The notes: a model not told the origin generated them from the letters alone. Shown: positions 33,839 through 43,604, counted from the first letter of the stretch. The stretch: DNA of 64,000 nucleotides from JAYYZW01 sp965217605 (GCA_965217605.1 CBDCJB010000017.1:310001-374000); one strand, 5' to 3'. Made by a program: numbers and translations.

Positions 33839-34531
33839 GTGAACGCGAGCATTTTGATCGTCGACGACGAACCCGCGATCCGCCAGATGCTCGGTTTCAC
33901 GCTCGCCGGCGACGGGTATAGCTACCTGGAAGCCGGTGACGTCGATGAGGCGAACAGGGCCCTGACGAACCAAAGGCCCGACCTGATCCTGCTCGACTGG
34001 ATGCTGCCGGGCTTGAGCGGCATTGATTTCGCCAGGCGCCTCAAGCGCGATCCCAAAACCCGCGCCATACCGATCATCATGCTGACGGCCAAGGGTGAGG
34101 AAAAGGACAAGGTCAAGGGTCTCGACAGCGGCGCCGATGATTTCATCACCAAGCCCTTCTCCACGCGCGAACTGCTCGCCCGCGTACGGGCGGTCATGCG
34201 GCGTGCGCAACAACCGGTCGAGCAAGACGGCATTCAAACCGGTGCGATCAAGCTCGACCATCAAACTCACCGCGTCACTGTCGATGGCGCATCGGTCGAA
34301 CTCAGTCCGACCGAATTCCGACTGTTGCATTTCTTCGTCAGCCACCCGGAGCGGGTCTTCTCGCGAAATCAGTTACTCGACGGCGTATGGGGTAATCAGG
34401 TCTATATAGAGGAACGTACGGTCGACGTGCACATCCGGCGCTTGCGCAAGATTCTCGAGCCCTATGGCTGTGATCGATATATTCATACCGTGCGCGGCAT
34501 CGGTTACCGGTTCTCCGTTCAGCTCAATTAA
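33839..34531 (+). CDS. phoB: Phosphate regulon response regulator PhoB
   Basis: A 230-aa OmpR-family regulator starting at GTG. The receiver domain has the acidic pair IVDDEP, the phosphoacceptor Asp in LILLDWMLPG and the Lys in FITKPF. The C-terminal winged helix has LSPTEFRLLHFFVSHPERV and VDVHIRRLRKIL. It activates phosphate-starvation genes through Pho boxes. The sensor gene phoR follows 12 bases downstream. A candidate Pho box lies upstream. Confidence 0.93.
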   Translation: MNASILIVDDEPAIRQMLGFTLAGDGYSYLEAGDVDEANRALTNQRPDLILLDWMLPGLSGIDFARRLKRDPKTRAIPIIMLTAKGEEKDKVKGLDSGADDFITKPFSTRELLARVRAVMRRAQQPVEQDGIQTGAIKLDHQTHRVTVDGASVELSPTEFRLLHFFVSHPERVFSRNQLLDGVWGNQVYIEERTVDVHIRRLRKILEPYGCDRYIHTVRGIGYRFSVQLN

Positions 34532-34543
34532 CGGACCCTGACC

Positions 34544-35935
34544 TTGTCGACGCATACGAAGGTTAAACCGGCGCCTGAAGGACGGGATACACGACGCGCG
34601 TTAAACGGGACTCCGACGTTACTTTTTCTGCAACGGCGAGACGCATGGCGCCTGGCCGCGGTTGTACTCATAGGATTGGCCTTGGGCCTTGCGACCGGCG
34701 CGCTAGCACTGTGCATGCTGCTCGTCGTTGGCGTCTACCTTGTGTGGCTGCATGTCAAACTCAACTGCTTGTTGCGCTGGATACGGGACCGCAAAACGAA
34801 CGAAGCGCCGAACACGCCAGGTATCTTGGAAGCGGTGTCCTTTGAATTCGAATACCTTCGCGAACGTCATAAAAAGCGCAAGAAAAAACTTGCTAAATAC
34901 ACCAGGCAATTCCAACAGACGGTCCGTGCACTGCCCGACGCGACCGTCGTACTCGACGCGAGCGATAGGGTGCAATGGGCCAATAACCCGGCGCTCCACT
35001 ACCTCGGCATCGAGTGGCCTGAAGACGCCGATAAACGCATCACCGATCTGATCCAGTTACCTGAATTGCGCGACTTCGTCGAGTGCGAGCGCGAACGCGA
35101 CGTAACGGCGATTGAGATCGACAGCCACACCGCGCCGAAACGCTATTTGAGCGTACTGATCGCGCCCTACGGAAAGGATCAACGCTTGCTGGTGGCACGG
35201 GACGTGACCCAGTTGCACCGAGCCAATCAGATCCGCAGCGACTTTGTGGCCAACGTATCGCATGAACTGCGTACCCCGATCACGGTGTTGTGCGGTTATC
35301 TCGAGAATCTCATCGGTCAACGCAAACAGTGCCCCGAAATGTGGTGGCCGGCGCTCGAGCAGATGCAAAGTCATGCCGATCGCATGGGCACGTTGGTCGA
35401 AGAGTTGTTGCTACTGTCGAAACTCGAACAAGAGGCGCGGGTACCGACCCCGGAAACGGTGTGCGTCGGGGATTTAATCGGTGACATTCATTCCCGCGCC
35501 CGCGAAATCAGCGGGCCACGGGAGCACTTATTTTCGCTCGAGATCGAACCGGCCTTGAGCATCAAAGGCGCGAAAGGCGAGCTTTACAGTGCGTTTTCAA
35601 ACCTCGTCTTCAACGCCGTCAACTACACGCCAGAGCGCGGCATCATAAAAATTCAATGGTACCAGGACGATTCGGGGGCGCACTTCGAAGTCGAAGACAA
35701 CGGCATTGGCATTGCAGAAGACCAACTGCCGCGTTTAACGGAGCGCTTTTATCGCGTAGATGCGTCGCGGTCGAGAACTGAGGGTGGAACGGGATTGGGA
35801 TTGGCTATCGTAAAGCACGTGTTGCTTCGTCACGGCGCTGAGCTCACGATATCAAGCACGCTTGGACAGGGAAGTGTGTTTCGCTGCGATTTTCCGGAGT
35901 CCGAGATCGCCAGTCATCTTTCCGCTGCGATGTAG
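34544..35935 (+). CDS. phoR: Phosphate regulon sensor histidine kinase PhoR
   Basis: A 463-aa kinase starting at TTG. Two N-terminal transmembrane helices (about residues 38-68) are followed by the Lys-rich RHKKRKKKLAKY linker and a PAS domain around 125-220. The H-box is FVANVSHELRTPITVL, and the ATPase motifs are VFNAVNYTPE (N), EDNGIGIAE (G1) and GGTGLGLAIVKHV (G2). It phosphorylates PhoB when phosphate is scarce. Its 3' end overlaps the convergent methyltransferase gene by 22 bases. Confidence 0.93.
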   Translation: MSTHTKVKPAPEGRDTRRALNGTPTLLFLQRRDAWRLAAVVLIGLALGLATGALALCMLLVVGVYLVWLHVKLNCLLRWIRDRKTNEAPNTPGILEAVSFEFEYLRERHKKRKKKLAKYTRQFQQTVRALPDATVVLDASDRVQWANNPALHYLGIEWPEDADKRITDLIQLPELRDFVECERERDVTAIEIDSHTAPKRYLSVLIAPYGKDQRLLVARDVTQLHRANQIRSDFVANVSHELRTPITVLCGYLENLIGQRKQCPEMWWPALEQMQSHADRMGTLVEELLLLSKLEQEARVPTPETVCVGDLIGDIHSRAREISGPREHLFSLEIEPALSIKGAKGELYSAFSNLVFNAVNYTPERGIIKIQWYQDDSGAHFEVEDNGIGIAEDQLPRLTERFYRVDASRSRTEGGTGLGLAIVKHVLLRHGAELTISSTLGQGSVFRCDFPESEIASHLSAAM

Positions 35936-36765
35936 CAAATCCAGCCGGCGTCGGCGTCGGCGGTTTCCACAAGCTCGAATTCGCTGCTTCCTTCTTCCTC
36001 ATCGTCGTCCCATCCCTGCCAATAAACACCGGTGCGGATGAATCCGGCTTCCTCCAAGATCTCGCGGATCTCGGGAATCGTCCACAGGCGCCAATCGTAG
36101 GAAAACGCATTCTTGATTTTGGAACCGTCATTGAACCGAAAGTGGATGTGACATTGGAAATGGCCGTTGACCGGGTTGTAAGCCGCCTGATCCCATACGT
36201 AGGTATAGCCTTTGTGTTTCGTACTCTCCTCGAGTTCGCGAAATGCGTCGTAGCCGCCGAAACAGTCCAAGAAGAACACCCCGTCGTCTTTCAGCGTGCC
36301 ATGGATACGTCTGAAATACGCGCGTAAAGCCGGGCGTTCCTTGTACACCCAATAGCTGAAGTTCATCGCCAGCACGATGTCCTGCGGTGGAGTATCCACC
36401 CGCATGACGTCGCCTTCGATCAGCGCGATCCGCTCCATCGCATCGGGACTCAAGGACGCGACGTGATGCTCTCTCCCCCAGGCAAGTACATCGGGATCGA
36501 GATCGACGCCGATCGCCTGGTTTTCGGCGCGGCGCCGCACCCACTCACAGGACACATTGGCGGTGCCACAGAAATCTTCGCGCAGGTAGCGCGCCTCGCG
36601 CTTGCGCAACTGCTGGAATTCCGCATCCACGAAGTCGATTTCGGATTCCGCGGATTGCACGGCGTCTTCGTAGAGCACATGGCGGTCGGCGGTTTCCGCC
36701 TTCGGCGGCTGCTTCGGATCCCTACCGGTGCGTTTGTGCCGGTTCTTTTTCGGGCGCTTGGCCAT
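35914..36765 (-). CDS. Class I SAM-dependent methyltransferase
   Basis: From ATG 36765 (MAKRPKKNRHKRTGRD) the protein has 283 aa. The SAM-binding segments are YLREDFCGTANVS, GVDLDPDVLAW, EGDVMRV and QDIVLAMNFSYWVY. An unusually basic N-terminus precedes the domain. An open frame continues 141 codons upstream, but that part reads through a palindromic repeat and other non-coding DNA, so the shorter start is chosen. The substrate is unknown. The acidic tail (DDDEEEGSSEFE) is notable. Its end overlaps phoR. Confidence 0.8.
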   Translation of the reverse strand: MAKRPKKNRHKRTGRDPKQPPKAETADRHVLYEDAVQSAESEIDFVDAEFQQLRKREARYLREDFCGTANVSCEWVRRRAENQAIGVDLDPDVLAWGREHHVASLSPDAMERIALIEGDVMRVDTPPQDIVLAMNFSYWVYKERPALRAYFRRIHGTLKDDGVFFLDCFGGYDAFRELEESTKHKGYTYVWDQAAYNPVNGHFQCHIHFRFNDGSKIKNAFSYDWRLWTIPEIREILEEAGFIRTGVYWQGWDDDEEEGSSEFELVETADADAGWICYIAAER

Positions 36766-36800
36766 GTCGTCTTTGTGATACCCGCTATACTGGGAATGAT

Positions 36801-36871
36801 CCCGGATTCCGCTGCGCTCCATCCAGGCTACATCGGTCAAGTAGCCTGGATGGAGCGCAGCGGAATCCGGG
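36801..36871. repeat. Palindromic repeat, copy 3
   Basis: CCCGGATTCCGCTGCGCTCC and its inverse frame this 71-base repeat, the third in the window. It lies 35 bases upstream of the methyltransferase start. Its translation in one frame gives VAWMERSGIRG, a peptide often mis-annotated as protein. Confidence 0.9.
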
Positions 36872-36966
36872 GGCACGGGGCTACGCCGTACGGCGCGCAA
36901 TTTTAAACAGAGGGCGCTGAAAATGCACCCGCGGCGTCGAGTTCGAGTTGTTGCGAAACGGGATTT

Positions 36967-39042
36967 ATGGACGCGAAAACGATTCAAATCGGTGACCCGG
37001 AGCTCTATATCAACCGTGAGTTGAGCCAGCTCGAATTCAATCGCCGCGTGCTCGAGCAGGCGATGGATGAGCCCATTCCGCTGTTGGAGCGCTTGAATTT
37101 TCTCTGCATCGCGAGCAGCAATCTCGACGAGTTCTTCGAAATCCGCGTGGCGGGCCTCAAACAGCAGGTAGCTTTCGGATCGTCGCAAACCGGCCCCGAT
37201 CAGATGATCCCGTCAGAGCAACTCAAGGCGATCAGCGCCGCTGCTCACGCCATGGTCGAAGAGCAGTACCGCATCCTCAACGACGAGTTGCTGCCGCTAC
37301 TCGCACAACGGGATATCCATTTTCTGAAACGCAGCGAATGGAATGCCCGGCAGGCCAGTTGGGTAAGACGGTTTTTCAATCGCGAATTACTACCCGTGCT
37401 GAGCCCCATCGGGCTCGACCCTTCGCATCCGTTTCCGCGAATACTCAACAAAAGCCTCAACTTTCTGGTATCGCTCGAAGGCACCGATTCGTTTGGCCGT
37501 AACAGTGTGATTGCAATCGTCCAGGCGCCACGTTCTTTACCCCGCATCATTAACATTCCGGACAGCCATTCGGGCGGCCCGCATGAATTTGTGTTCTTGT
37601 CGTCGATCATTCACGCGCATGTCGATGACATCTTCCCGGGCATGGAGGTAGCCGGCTGCTATCAGTTCCGCGTGACGCGTAACAGCGATTTATTCGTTGA
37701 TGACGAAGCATCAGAGGACCTGCTGCAGGCACTTGAAGGCGAACTGCATCAACGCCGATTCGGCGACGCCGTGCGTCTGGAAGTGGCCGACGATTGCCCC
37801 GACGAGATGATCAGTCTGCTCAAACACGAATTCAATTTGCTCGATGAAGACATCTATTCCTGCAGAGGCCCGGTCAACCTCACACGCTTGATGGCGGTAC
37901 CCGCGATGATCGATCGCTCCGACCTCAAGTATCCGGCATTTACGCCGCGCCGCCCGCTTCGACTCACGCGCAACGCGGATATGTTCGATGTGATCAAGCG
38001 CGGTGATGTGTTGCTGCATCATCCGTTTCAATCGTTTGCGCCGGTGACCGATTTTCTATTTCAGGCTGCCCGCGACCCCGACGTTCTCGTTATAAAGCAA
38101 ACTCTCTATCGCACTGCGCCTGATTCGCCAATCATCCAGGCGCTCACGGAAGCAGCGGACGCCGGCAAGGAAGTCACGGTAGTGGTCGAACTCAAGGCGC
38201 GCTTCGATGAGCGCGCGAACATCGAACTGGCGACGCAGTTGCAGGAGGCCGGAGCGCACGTTGTCTACGGTATCGTCGGGCATAAAACGCACGCAAAAAT
38301 GGTTCTCGTCGTGCGCCGCGAGGGCAAACTATTGAGGCGGTATGTGCATCTTGGCACGGGTAATTATCATCCGATGACGGCACGCCTTTACACCGACTAC
38401 GGCCTGTTTACCTGCGACAACGCCTTCGGCATGGACGTACAAAAGATCTTTCACCAGCTGACCGCCCCCGGGCGTCCCGGCAAGCTCAAGAAAATGTTGC
38501 AGTCACCGTTCACGATGCACAAGACGATATTGGATTTGATCGGGCGCGAAACCCGGCACGCGCGCGAGGGTAAACCGGCGCGCATCATTGCCAAGATGAA
38601 CGCCTTGACTGAAGTTCAGACGATCGATGCGCTATATGAAGCGTCGGCGGCCGGCGTAAAAATTGAGCTGATAGTGCGCGGCATATGTGCGCTCAAGCCG
38701 GGCGTGCCCGGCATATCCGAAAATATTCGTGCGCGTTCCGTCGTTGGCCGCTTTCTGGAACACACGCGTGTCTTCTATTTTCAGAATGACGGTTCGCAGG
38801 AACTTTATCTATCGAGCGCAGACTGGATGGAGCGCAATTTTTTCAATCGCGTCGAAACCTGTTTTCTTATCGAAGATAAACGTTTGCGCAAGCGTATCCT
38901 CAAGGAAAGCCTCAACAATTATCTCGCCGATAATACGCGCGCATGGCTGTTGAAAAGTGATGGCTCTTATACCCGCACTAAAACCGGATCCTCACGTATG
39001 CGCAACGCTCAGCATAGCCTGCTCGAGAGCTTCGCGCGGTAA
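36967..39042 (+). CDS. ppk1: Polyphosphate kinase 1
   Basis: A 691-aa PPK1. The N-terminal part reads YINRELSQLEFNRRVLEQA and FLCIASSNLDEFFEIRVAG. The catalytic region holds KTHAKMVLVVRREG and RRYVHLGTGNYHPMTARLYT, which contains the phospho-His. It reversibly makes long-chain polyphosphate from ATP. It is convergent with ppx, the degrading enzyme, 23 bases away. Confidence 0.95.
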   Translation: MDAKTIQIGDPELYINRELSQLEFNRRVLEQAMDEPIPLLERLNFLCIASSNLDEFFEIRVAGLKQQVAFGSSQTGPDQMIPSEQLKAISAAAHAMVEEQYRILNDELLPLLAQRDIHFLKRSEWNARQASWVRRFFNRELLPVLSPIGLDPSHPFPRILNKSLNFLVSLEGTDSFGRNSVIAIVQAPRSLPRIINIPDSHSGGPHEFVFLSSIIHAHVDDIFPGMEVAGCYQFRVTRNSDLFVDDEASEDLLQALEGELHQRRFGDAVRLEVADDCPDEMISLLKHEFNLLDEDIYSCRGPVNLTRLMAVPAMIDRSDLKYPAFTPRRPLRLTRNADMFDVIKRGDVLLHHPFQSFAPVTDFLFQAARDPDVLVIKQTLYRTAPDSPIIQALTEAADAGKEVTVVVELKARFDERANIELATQLQEAGAHVVYGIVGHKTHAKMVLVVRREGKLLRRYVHLGTGNYHPMTARLYTDYGLFTCDNAFGMDVQKIFHQLTAPGRPGKLKKMLQSPFTMHKTILDLIGRETRHAREGKPARIIAKMNALTEVQTIDALYEASAAGVKIELIVRGICALKPGVPGISENIRARSVVGRFLEHTRVFYFQNDGSQELYLSSADWMERNFFNRVETCFLIEDKRLRKRILKESLNNYLADNTRAWLLKSDGSYTRTKTGSSRMRNAQHSLLESFAR

Positions 39043-39065
39043 GGCGTACGTCGCCTGCACGATCA

Positions 39066-40562
39066 TTATTTAAATTTGAGCCTGAAGCCGGCAGCTTTCT
39101 GGTACAAGGCCTCCTGCTCGAGGTCCGCCCGCGTCAAGGGGTGCGCATTCAACCACTCCGCGGGATAACTGAGCTTTATCGTTGATTCTTCGGCGGTCAT
39201 GGAAACGGGCGGCGGCGGTTCTTCGCTGCGGCGTCGGTGAAGCATGATCGCCAGGCGGAGGATCGCGCACAGCCGAATGATGGATGGCGAGTACGAAGCC
39301 GGCAGTTTGTTGAATTCGGCTATGGGGATCTTGCGCCGGTGCCCGCGAACGAGGGCCGCGAGGCGCCGTTGCTCGCCGCGCGCGAACCCCGGCATGTCCA
39401 AAGACGTCAAAAGATAACCGCCGTGTTTGTGGTATTGGTTGTGTGATATCGAAAGGCCGATTTCGTGGATGCTGGCCGCCCAGCACAGCATGCGGCGGTA
39501 ATCATCGGCGTTGAGGTCCCAGCTATCGGCAACCTGTTCGAGCAGCACTTCGGCGGTCTCGCGCACGCGTGCACTCTGGTCGAGATCGATATGGTAGCGT
39601 TGCATGAGTTCGCCGATGGTGCGTTCACGCACGTCTTCGGAATGAATTCGCCCGACCAGATCGTAGAGCAGTCCTTCGCGCAAAGCGCCCTCGGAGACAC
39701 GCATCCGTTCGATTCCCAGAGCCTCGAAGGCCGCTATCAATATGGCGACCCCGCCCGGGAAAACCGGTTGCCGTTTGACGGATAGTCCGTCGAGTTCCAG
39801 CGCATCCACATGCCCGGCATCCAGCATGGTTTGTCGAAGTTGCGCGAGCGCGGCGGGCGTAATGCCCTCTTCGCTCCAACCCTGCGCTATGACGATGTCA
39901 CGTATCGACAGGATCGTACCCGATGCGCCGATCACCGACTGCCAGCCGGCGTGCCGGTATCTTTCCTGCATGGATTCCAGCTCCTGTAGCGCCGCAATTT
40001 CCGCTGCCCGCATGTTCTTCGCGTCGATGCGTCCGTCGGCGAAGAACGCATGGCTGTGACTCACACACCCCATGTGCCTGCTTTCCATATACAGCGGATC
40101 GAAACGCCGCCCGAGGATCAGTTCGGTGCTGCCGCCGCCGATATCCATGACCAATCGCAGTTCGGCTTCGTCGTCCAGTCCGTGCGCGACGCCGAGATAG
40201 ATCAAACGCGCCTCTTCGTGTCCCGAAATGATATCGATTCCGTGTCCGAGCGCGGCCTCGGCCTGCGACATGAACGAGAAAGCGTTACGCGCTTTGCGCA
40301 GCGTGTTCGTGCCGACAACCCGAACGTCATGTTGTGGCAGATCGCGCAGACGTTCACCGAAACGCTCCAGGCAGTCAATCGCGCGCACAATCGCCTTATC
40401 CGAGAGGTTGTTGTCGCGATCGAGTCCAGCGGCTAACTGCACCATTTCACGCATGCGATCGACGACGCGGAAATTATCCTCATCGGTAATGGCTACGATC
40501 AGGTGAAAACTATTGGAGCCGAGATCGATGGCGGCGATCGACGTCGGGGTGGCGTTGCTCAT
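39066..40562 (-). CDS. ppx: Exopolyphosphatase (Ppx/GppA family)
   Basis: A 498-aa protein of the ASKHA fold. It opens AAIDLGSNSFHLIVA. It has the phosphate-binding segment VMDIGGGSTELILG, the VGASGTILSI region and a C-terminal HD-like part (WAASIHEIGLSISH and KHGGYLL). It removes phosphate from polyphosphate ends and may hydrolyse pppGpp. The gene faces ppk1, giving a pair for synthesis and breakdown of polyphosphate. Confidence 0.92.
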   Translation of the reverse strand: MSNATPTSIAAIDLGSNSFHLIVAITDEDNFRVVDRMREMVQLAAGLDRDNNLSDKAIVRAIDCLERFGERLRDLPQHDVRVVGTNTLRKARNAFSFMSQAEAALGHGIDIISGHEEARLIYLGVAHGLDDEAELRLVMDIGGGSTELILGRRFDPLYMESRHMGCVSHSHAFFADGRIDAKNMRAAEIAALQELESMQERYRHAGWQSVIGASGTILSIRDIVIAQGWSEEGITPAALAQLRQTMLDAGHVDALELDGLSVKRQPVFPGGVAILIAAFEALGIERMRVSEGALREGLLYDLVGRIHSEDVRERTIGELMQRYHIDLDQSARVRETAEVLLEQVADSWDLNADDYRRMLCWAASIHEIGLSISHNQYHKHGGYLLTSLDMPGFARGEQRRLAALVRGHRRKIPIAEFNKLPASYSPSIIRLCAILRLAIMLHRRRSEEPPPPVSMTAEESTIKLSYPAEWLNAHPLTRADLEQEALYQKAAGFRLKFK

Positions 40563-40644
40563 AGAGAATTGCTAGGTTCGAGGTGTGCCCACGAAACAGC
40601 GACTATTATACGCTTGGAAGGCAATATGAAAGAGGGAAACTACG

Positions 40645-41064
40645 ATGCCGGATGACACTATCGGCCGCGTGACACCGCCGCAAGCTTCCAAAATCCTCGA
40701 ACAGGAACCGCAGGCCATCCTTGTGGACGTACGCAGTAAAGTCGAATTCGATTACGTCGGACATCCGCTCAATGCCGTGCACGTCCCGTGGAAGGAATTT
40801 CCCGATTGGAACGTGAATGAGAGTTTCGTTGACGCCGTGCGTACGGCATTGCGTGACCACGGCGGCGACGATCCGTCGCGACCGATCCTCGCTATATGCC
40901 GGAGCGGTGCGCGTTCACTTTCCGCCGCCAAGGCGCTGGCTGCGGCGGGTTATGAACGTCTATACAACGTCGAAGAGGGGTTCGAAGGTGACAAAGATCC
41001 GCACGCCCACCGCGGCACGATCAACGGCTGGCGATTTCACGGCCTGCCATGGGAACAAACTTAA
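40645..41064 (+). CDS. Rhodanese-like domain protein
   Basis: A 139-aa single-domain sulfurtransferase. It opens VTPPQASKILEQ, has AILVDVRSKVEFDYVGHP, and the active-site loop CRSGARSLSAAKAL with Cys at about residue 91. Such proteins transfer sulfane sulfur to cyanide or thiols. The stop overlaps the end of the convergent DUF2007-like gene by four bases. It is not in an obvious operon. Confidence 0.88.
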   Translation: MPDDTIGRVTPPQASKILEQEPQAILVDVRSKVEFDYVGHPLNAVHVPWKEFPDWNVNESFVDAVRTALRDHGGDDPSRPILAICRSGARSLSAAKALAAAGYERLYNVEEGFEGDKDPHAHRGTINGWRFHGLPWEQT

Positions 41065-41372
41065 TAGCGAAGCGCCCCACAACTCCAGCACTGACCGAAC
41101 TGGGCTTCCAGATGTTCGCCGCATTGGGCGCAGATCCACTCACGCGTGTCCGTAGTCCGTGTCGTGAGGGTGCGCTCGATGATCTCAGTGGCCGCGTTCG
41201 CATCGGTATCATCGAGCACCCATACTTCGGGCCAACATTCATTCACCGGCAGCTCACCCACGCCACCGCCAAGGTATTGATTACGGACGATACACTCGAT
41301 TCCAGCATTGACGAGCAACGATTCTACGAAGCCTGACAACACCGGATCGGCATCCATGAAGACGCGTTTCAT
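41061..41372 (-). CDS. DUF2007-type signal-transducing protein with a zinc ribbon
   Basis: A 103-aa protein. The first 65 residues (KRVFMDADPVLSGFVESLL, then NAGIECIVRNQY, then PEVWVLDDTD) resemble the DUF2007 putative signal-transducing domain. The C-terminus has a CxxC...CxxC zinc ribbon (WICAQCGEHLEAQFGQCWSC). The function is unknown. It is convergent with the rhodanese gene and divergent from dtd, with 27 bases between. Confidence 0.7.
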   Translation of the reverse strand: MKRVFMDADPVLSGFVESLLVNAGIECIVRNQYLGGGVGELPVNECWPEVWVLDDTDANAATEIIERTLTTRTTDTREWICAQCGEHLEAQFGQCWSCGALRY

Positions 41373-41399
41373 TTTTTATTTTTCATTGCCCATTTTTTC

Positions 41400-41840
41400 A
41401 TGATCGGTCTGATTCAACGCGTCGAGAAAGCGCATGTTGAAGTTTCCGGGGAGATCGTCGGCAGCATTCAGCGCGGCCTCATGGCGCTCATCGGCATTGA
41501 GCGCGGCGACACGGAAGCCGAAGCGGCCCGACTGATTGAACGCTTGCTCCATTATCGCGTATTCCCGGATCGCGAGGGCAAGATGAATCTATCCGTGAGC
41601 GATATCGACGGCGGCCTGCTGCTGGTGCCGCAGTTTACGCTTGCGGCCGACACCGACAAAGGCACGCGCCCGAGTTTTACGCCTGCAGCACCGCCGGAGG
41701 AAGGACGCAAATTGTTCGATTTCATCGTCGAAGAGAGCCGCCGCGTGTATGCGCGCGTGGGCACGGGCCGCTTCGGCGCTGAAATGAAGGTCACTTTGGT
41801 TAACGACGGCCCGGTTACATTCTGGTTGCAGGTGAATTGA
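41400..41840 (+). CDS. dtd: D-aminoacyl-tRNA deacylase
   Basis: A 146-aa DTD. It begins MIGLIQRVEKAHVEV. The two conserved motifs are VPQFTLAADTDKGTRPSF (usual S/P-QFTL) and NDGPVTFWLQ near the end. It frees tRNA from D-amino acids by proofreading. The stop codon overlaps the start of the flavodoxin-like gene, so the two are coupled. Confidence 0.93.
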   Translation: MIGLIQRVEKAHVEVSGEIVGSIQRGLMALIGIERGDTEAEAARLIERLLHYRVFPDREGKMNLSVSDIDGGLLLVPQFTLAADTDKGTRPSFTPAAPPEEGRKLFDFIVEESRRVYARVGTGRFGAEMKVTLVNDGPVTFWLQVN

Positions 41841-42298
41841 AACATCTACTCATGGTGTACCACTCGCAATCAGGCGGCGCCGAGGCCATGGCGGAAGCGG
41901 TGATTACCGGCGCCACCGATCCCGAAATCGAGGGTGTCGAGTTACGTATACGCACACCGCTCGATGCATCGGTCGAAGACGTGCTGTGGGCGGAGGCCTT
42001 GATCCTCGGCACGCCGGAAAATTTCGGGTACATGTCAGGCGCGTTGAAGTATTTTTTCGATCGCGTCTACTACCCTTGCCTGGAGCATACCCAGGGCCTG
42101 CCCTACGGTTTATTCGTCAAGGCCGGCAATGATGGCAGCGGCGCGGTATCGAGCATTACGCGCATAACGACTGGCTTGCGATGGCGGGAAGTACAAGAAC
42201 CAATCGTCGTTGTTGGTGACGTCGAATCGATCCACCTCGAAGCATGTCGCGACTTGGGGATGGCGCTATCCGCCGGTTTGGAAGCTGGAGTGTTCTAA
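41837..42298 (+). CDS. Flavodoxin-like FMN protein / NAD(P)H oxidoreductase
   Basis: A 153-aa flavodoxin-fold protein. The phosphate-binding loop is VYHSQSGGAEAMA near residue 8, followed by ILGTPENFGYMSGALKYFFD, a segment typical of NAD(P)H-dependent FMN reductases. The start is TTG at 41837, overlapping the dtd stop. Role: electron transfer or quinone reduction, substrate unknown. A small palindromic element and the IS630 copy B follow. Confidence 0.75.
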   Translation: MKHLLMVYHSQSGGAEAMAEAVITGATDPEIEGVELRIRTPLDASVEDVLWAEALILGTPENFGYMSGALKYFFDRVYYPCLEHTQGLPYGLFVKAGNDGSGAVSSITRITTGLRWREVQEPIVVVGDVESIHLEACRDLGMALSAGLEAGVF

Positions 42299-42312
42299 AC
42301 GCGGCCGAATGT

Positions 42313-42419
42313 CGTGTGGAACGTTGATGCTGTGTTGCGCGGCCTTCTCCGGTGCTCATTTACTGGCGTGTAAACTGCGCTCCTCGAAGACCGCGCGCCT
42401 TGCCTGAACGCCCCACACG
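42313..42419. repeat. Small palindromic element with CGTGTGG ends
   Basis: CGTGTGGAACGTT at the left and GAACGCCCCACACG at the right form imperfect inverted ends of about 107 bases. The interior contains GTGTTGC and GCGCGCCTTGCC, similar to the core of the other MITEs in this window. It sits between the flavodoxin-like gene and IS630 copy B. It has no coding capacity. Confidence 0.55.
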
Positions 42420-42435
42420 AATTTTGAGACCACTT

Positions 42436-43569
42436 CTAGTGTGCTGTCCCGCAAAGAAGTTTCGAAAGTCGGGCGAGTTTTTTCAAGATTGAGTCGGCGG
42501 TTGCGGTCCAGGCGAAAGGTATAGGGTTGGCGTTGTGCTGAGCAATATATCGCTCGATACGAGCAACGAGATCCTTCACATTCCGGAACGACCCGCGCTT
42601 GATAGCGCGCTGGCTGATGAGACCAAACCAACGTTCGACCTGGTTGAGCCATGACGCGTAGGTTGGCGTGAAGTGGACGTGAAATCGAGGGCGTCGAGCG
42701 AACCAGGCACGGACTTTGGGATGCTTATGCGTGCCATAGTTGTCCATCACCAGATGAACATCCAGCGCGGCGGGAACACTTTTCTCGAGATGATTCAGGA
42801 AGGACAGCAATTCCTGGTGACGATGCCGCGCTTTGCACTGCCCGATGACCGTGCCGTTAGCGATATCGAGCGCCGCGAACAACGTGGTCGTGCCATGTCG
42901 AAAGTAATTATGGGTGACACCCTCGACATAACCGAGCCCCATCGGCAGAACCGGCTGACTGCGTTCCAATGCCTGGATCTGGCTTTTTTCATCAACGCAC
43001 AATACCAGGGCATTATCGGGTGGATTCAAGTACAAACCGACAATATCGCGCACCTTGTCGACGAAGAAGGGATCGGTCGAGAGTTTGAACGTGCGGCTGC
43101 GATAGGGCTGGATCCCAAACAGCGTGAAATACCGATGAACGGTACTCTTCGAGGGCGCGGTCTCCCGTGCAAACGAACGCGTGCTCCAATGGGTCGCGTT
43201 CTCCGGTCGCTCGCTCAGCACCTTTTGCATCAAGCGTGCAACCTCATCGTCATCATATGTGCGCCGACGATGGCCCGGCGGCAGATCATACAATCCGACA
43301 ATCCCGTTGGCGATATACCGGCGACACCAATTTGTGACCGTCGGATTGGATACATCGAGCTTTCTGGCAATCGCGCTGTTAGACAGCCCATCGGCTGCCA
43401 TCATGACGATCTTTGCGCGCCGTGCCAGCGCATGCGGCAGACTGCGCGACCTCGCGTAACTGTTGAGGACCTCGTGTTCCTCCTCGCTCAGTTTAACCGT
43501 AAAGGATCTGGGTCGACCGGTAACCATCGGCTGGCTCCTGCATGACACAATAGCCGATCTGATCATCAC
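42436..43569 (-). CDS. IS630 transposase, copy B
   Basis: A 377-aa transposase with N-terminal helix-turn-helix (SNSAIARKLDVSNPTVTNW) and DDE residues in VLCVDEKSQIQ, LVMDNYGTHKH and WLNQVERWFG. It ends KLLCGTAH at the terminal CTAG. Compared with copy A the reading frame and the conserved WCRRY segment are intact. Because both ends are also intact, this copy may still be active. Confidence 0.95.
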   Translation of the reverse strand: MMIRSAIVSCRSQPMVTGRPRSFTVKLSEEEHEVLNSYARSRSLPHALARRAKIVMMAADGLSNSAIARKLDVSNPTVTNWCRRYIANGIVGLYDLPPGHRRRTYDDDEVARLMQKVLSERPENATHWSTRSFARETAPSKSTVHRYFTLFGIQPYRSRTFKLSTDPFFVDKVRDIVGLYLNPPDNALVLCVDEKSQIQALERSQPVLPMGLGYVEGVTHNYFRHGTTTLFAALDIANGTVIGQCKARHRHQELLSFLNHLEKSVPAALDVHLVMDNYGTHKHPKVRAWFARRPRFHVHFTPTYASWLNQVERWFGLISQRAIKRGSFRNVKDLVARIERYIAQHNANPIPFAWTATADSILKKLARLSKLLCGTAH

Positions 43570-43604
43570 GACTTATGAAAGATCATCGTGGGACAGCACA
43601 CTAG
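42436..43604 (-). mobile_element. IS630-family insertion sequence, copy B (intact)
   Basis: It has ends CTAGTGTGCTGTCCC (left) and the same 15 bases inverted at the right (GGGACAGCACACTAG). The TA target dinucleotide is inside the terminal CTAG. It is the reference for the damaged copy A. It lies between the flavodoxin-like and Rieske genes. The transposase stop codon is formed by the terminal CTAG. Confidence 0.95.

Noticed and set aside
35914..37188. 424-aa form of the methyltransferase
   Set aside because: The extra N-terminal part reads through a palindromic repeat and overlaps ppk1 on the opposite strand.
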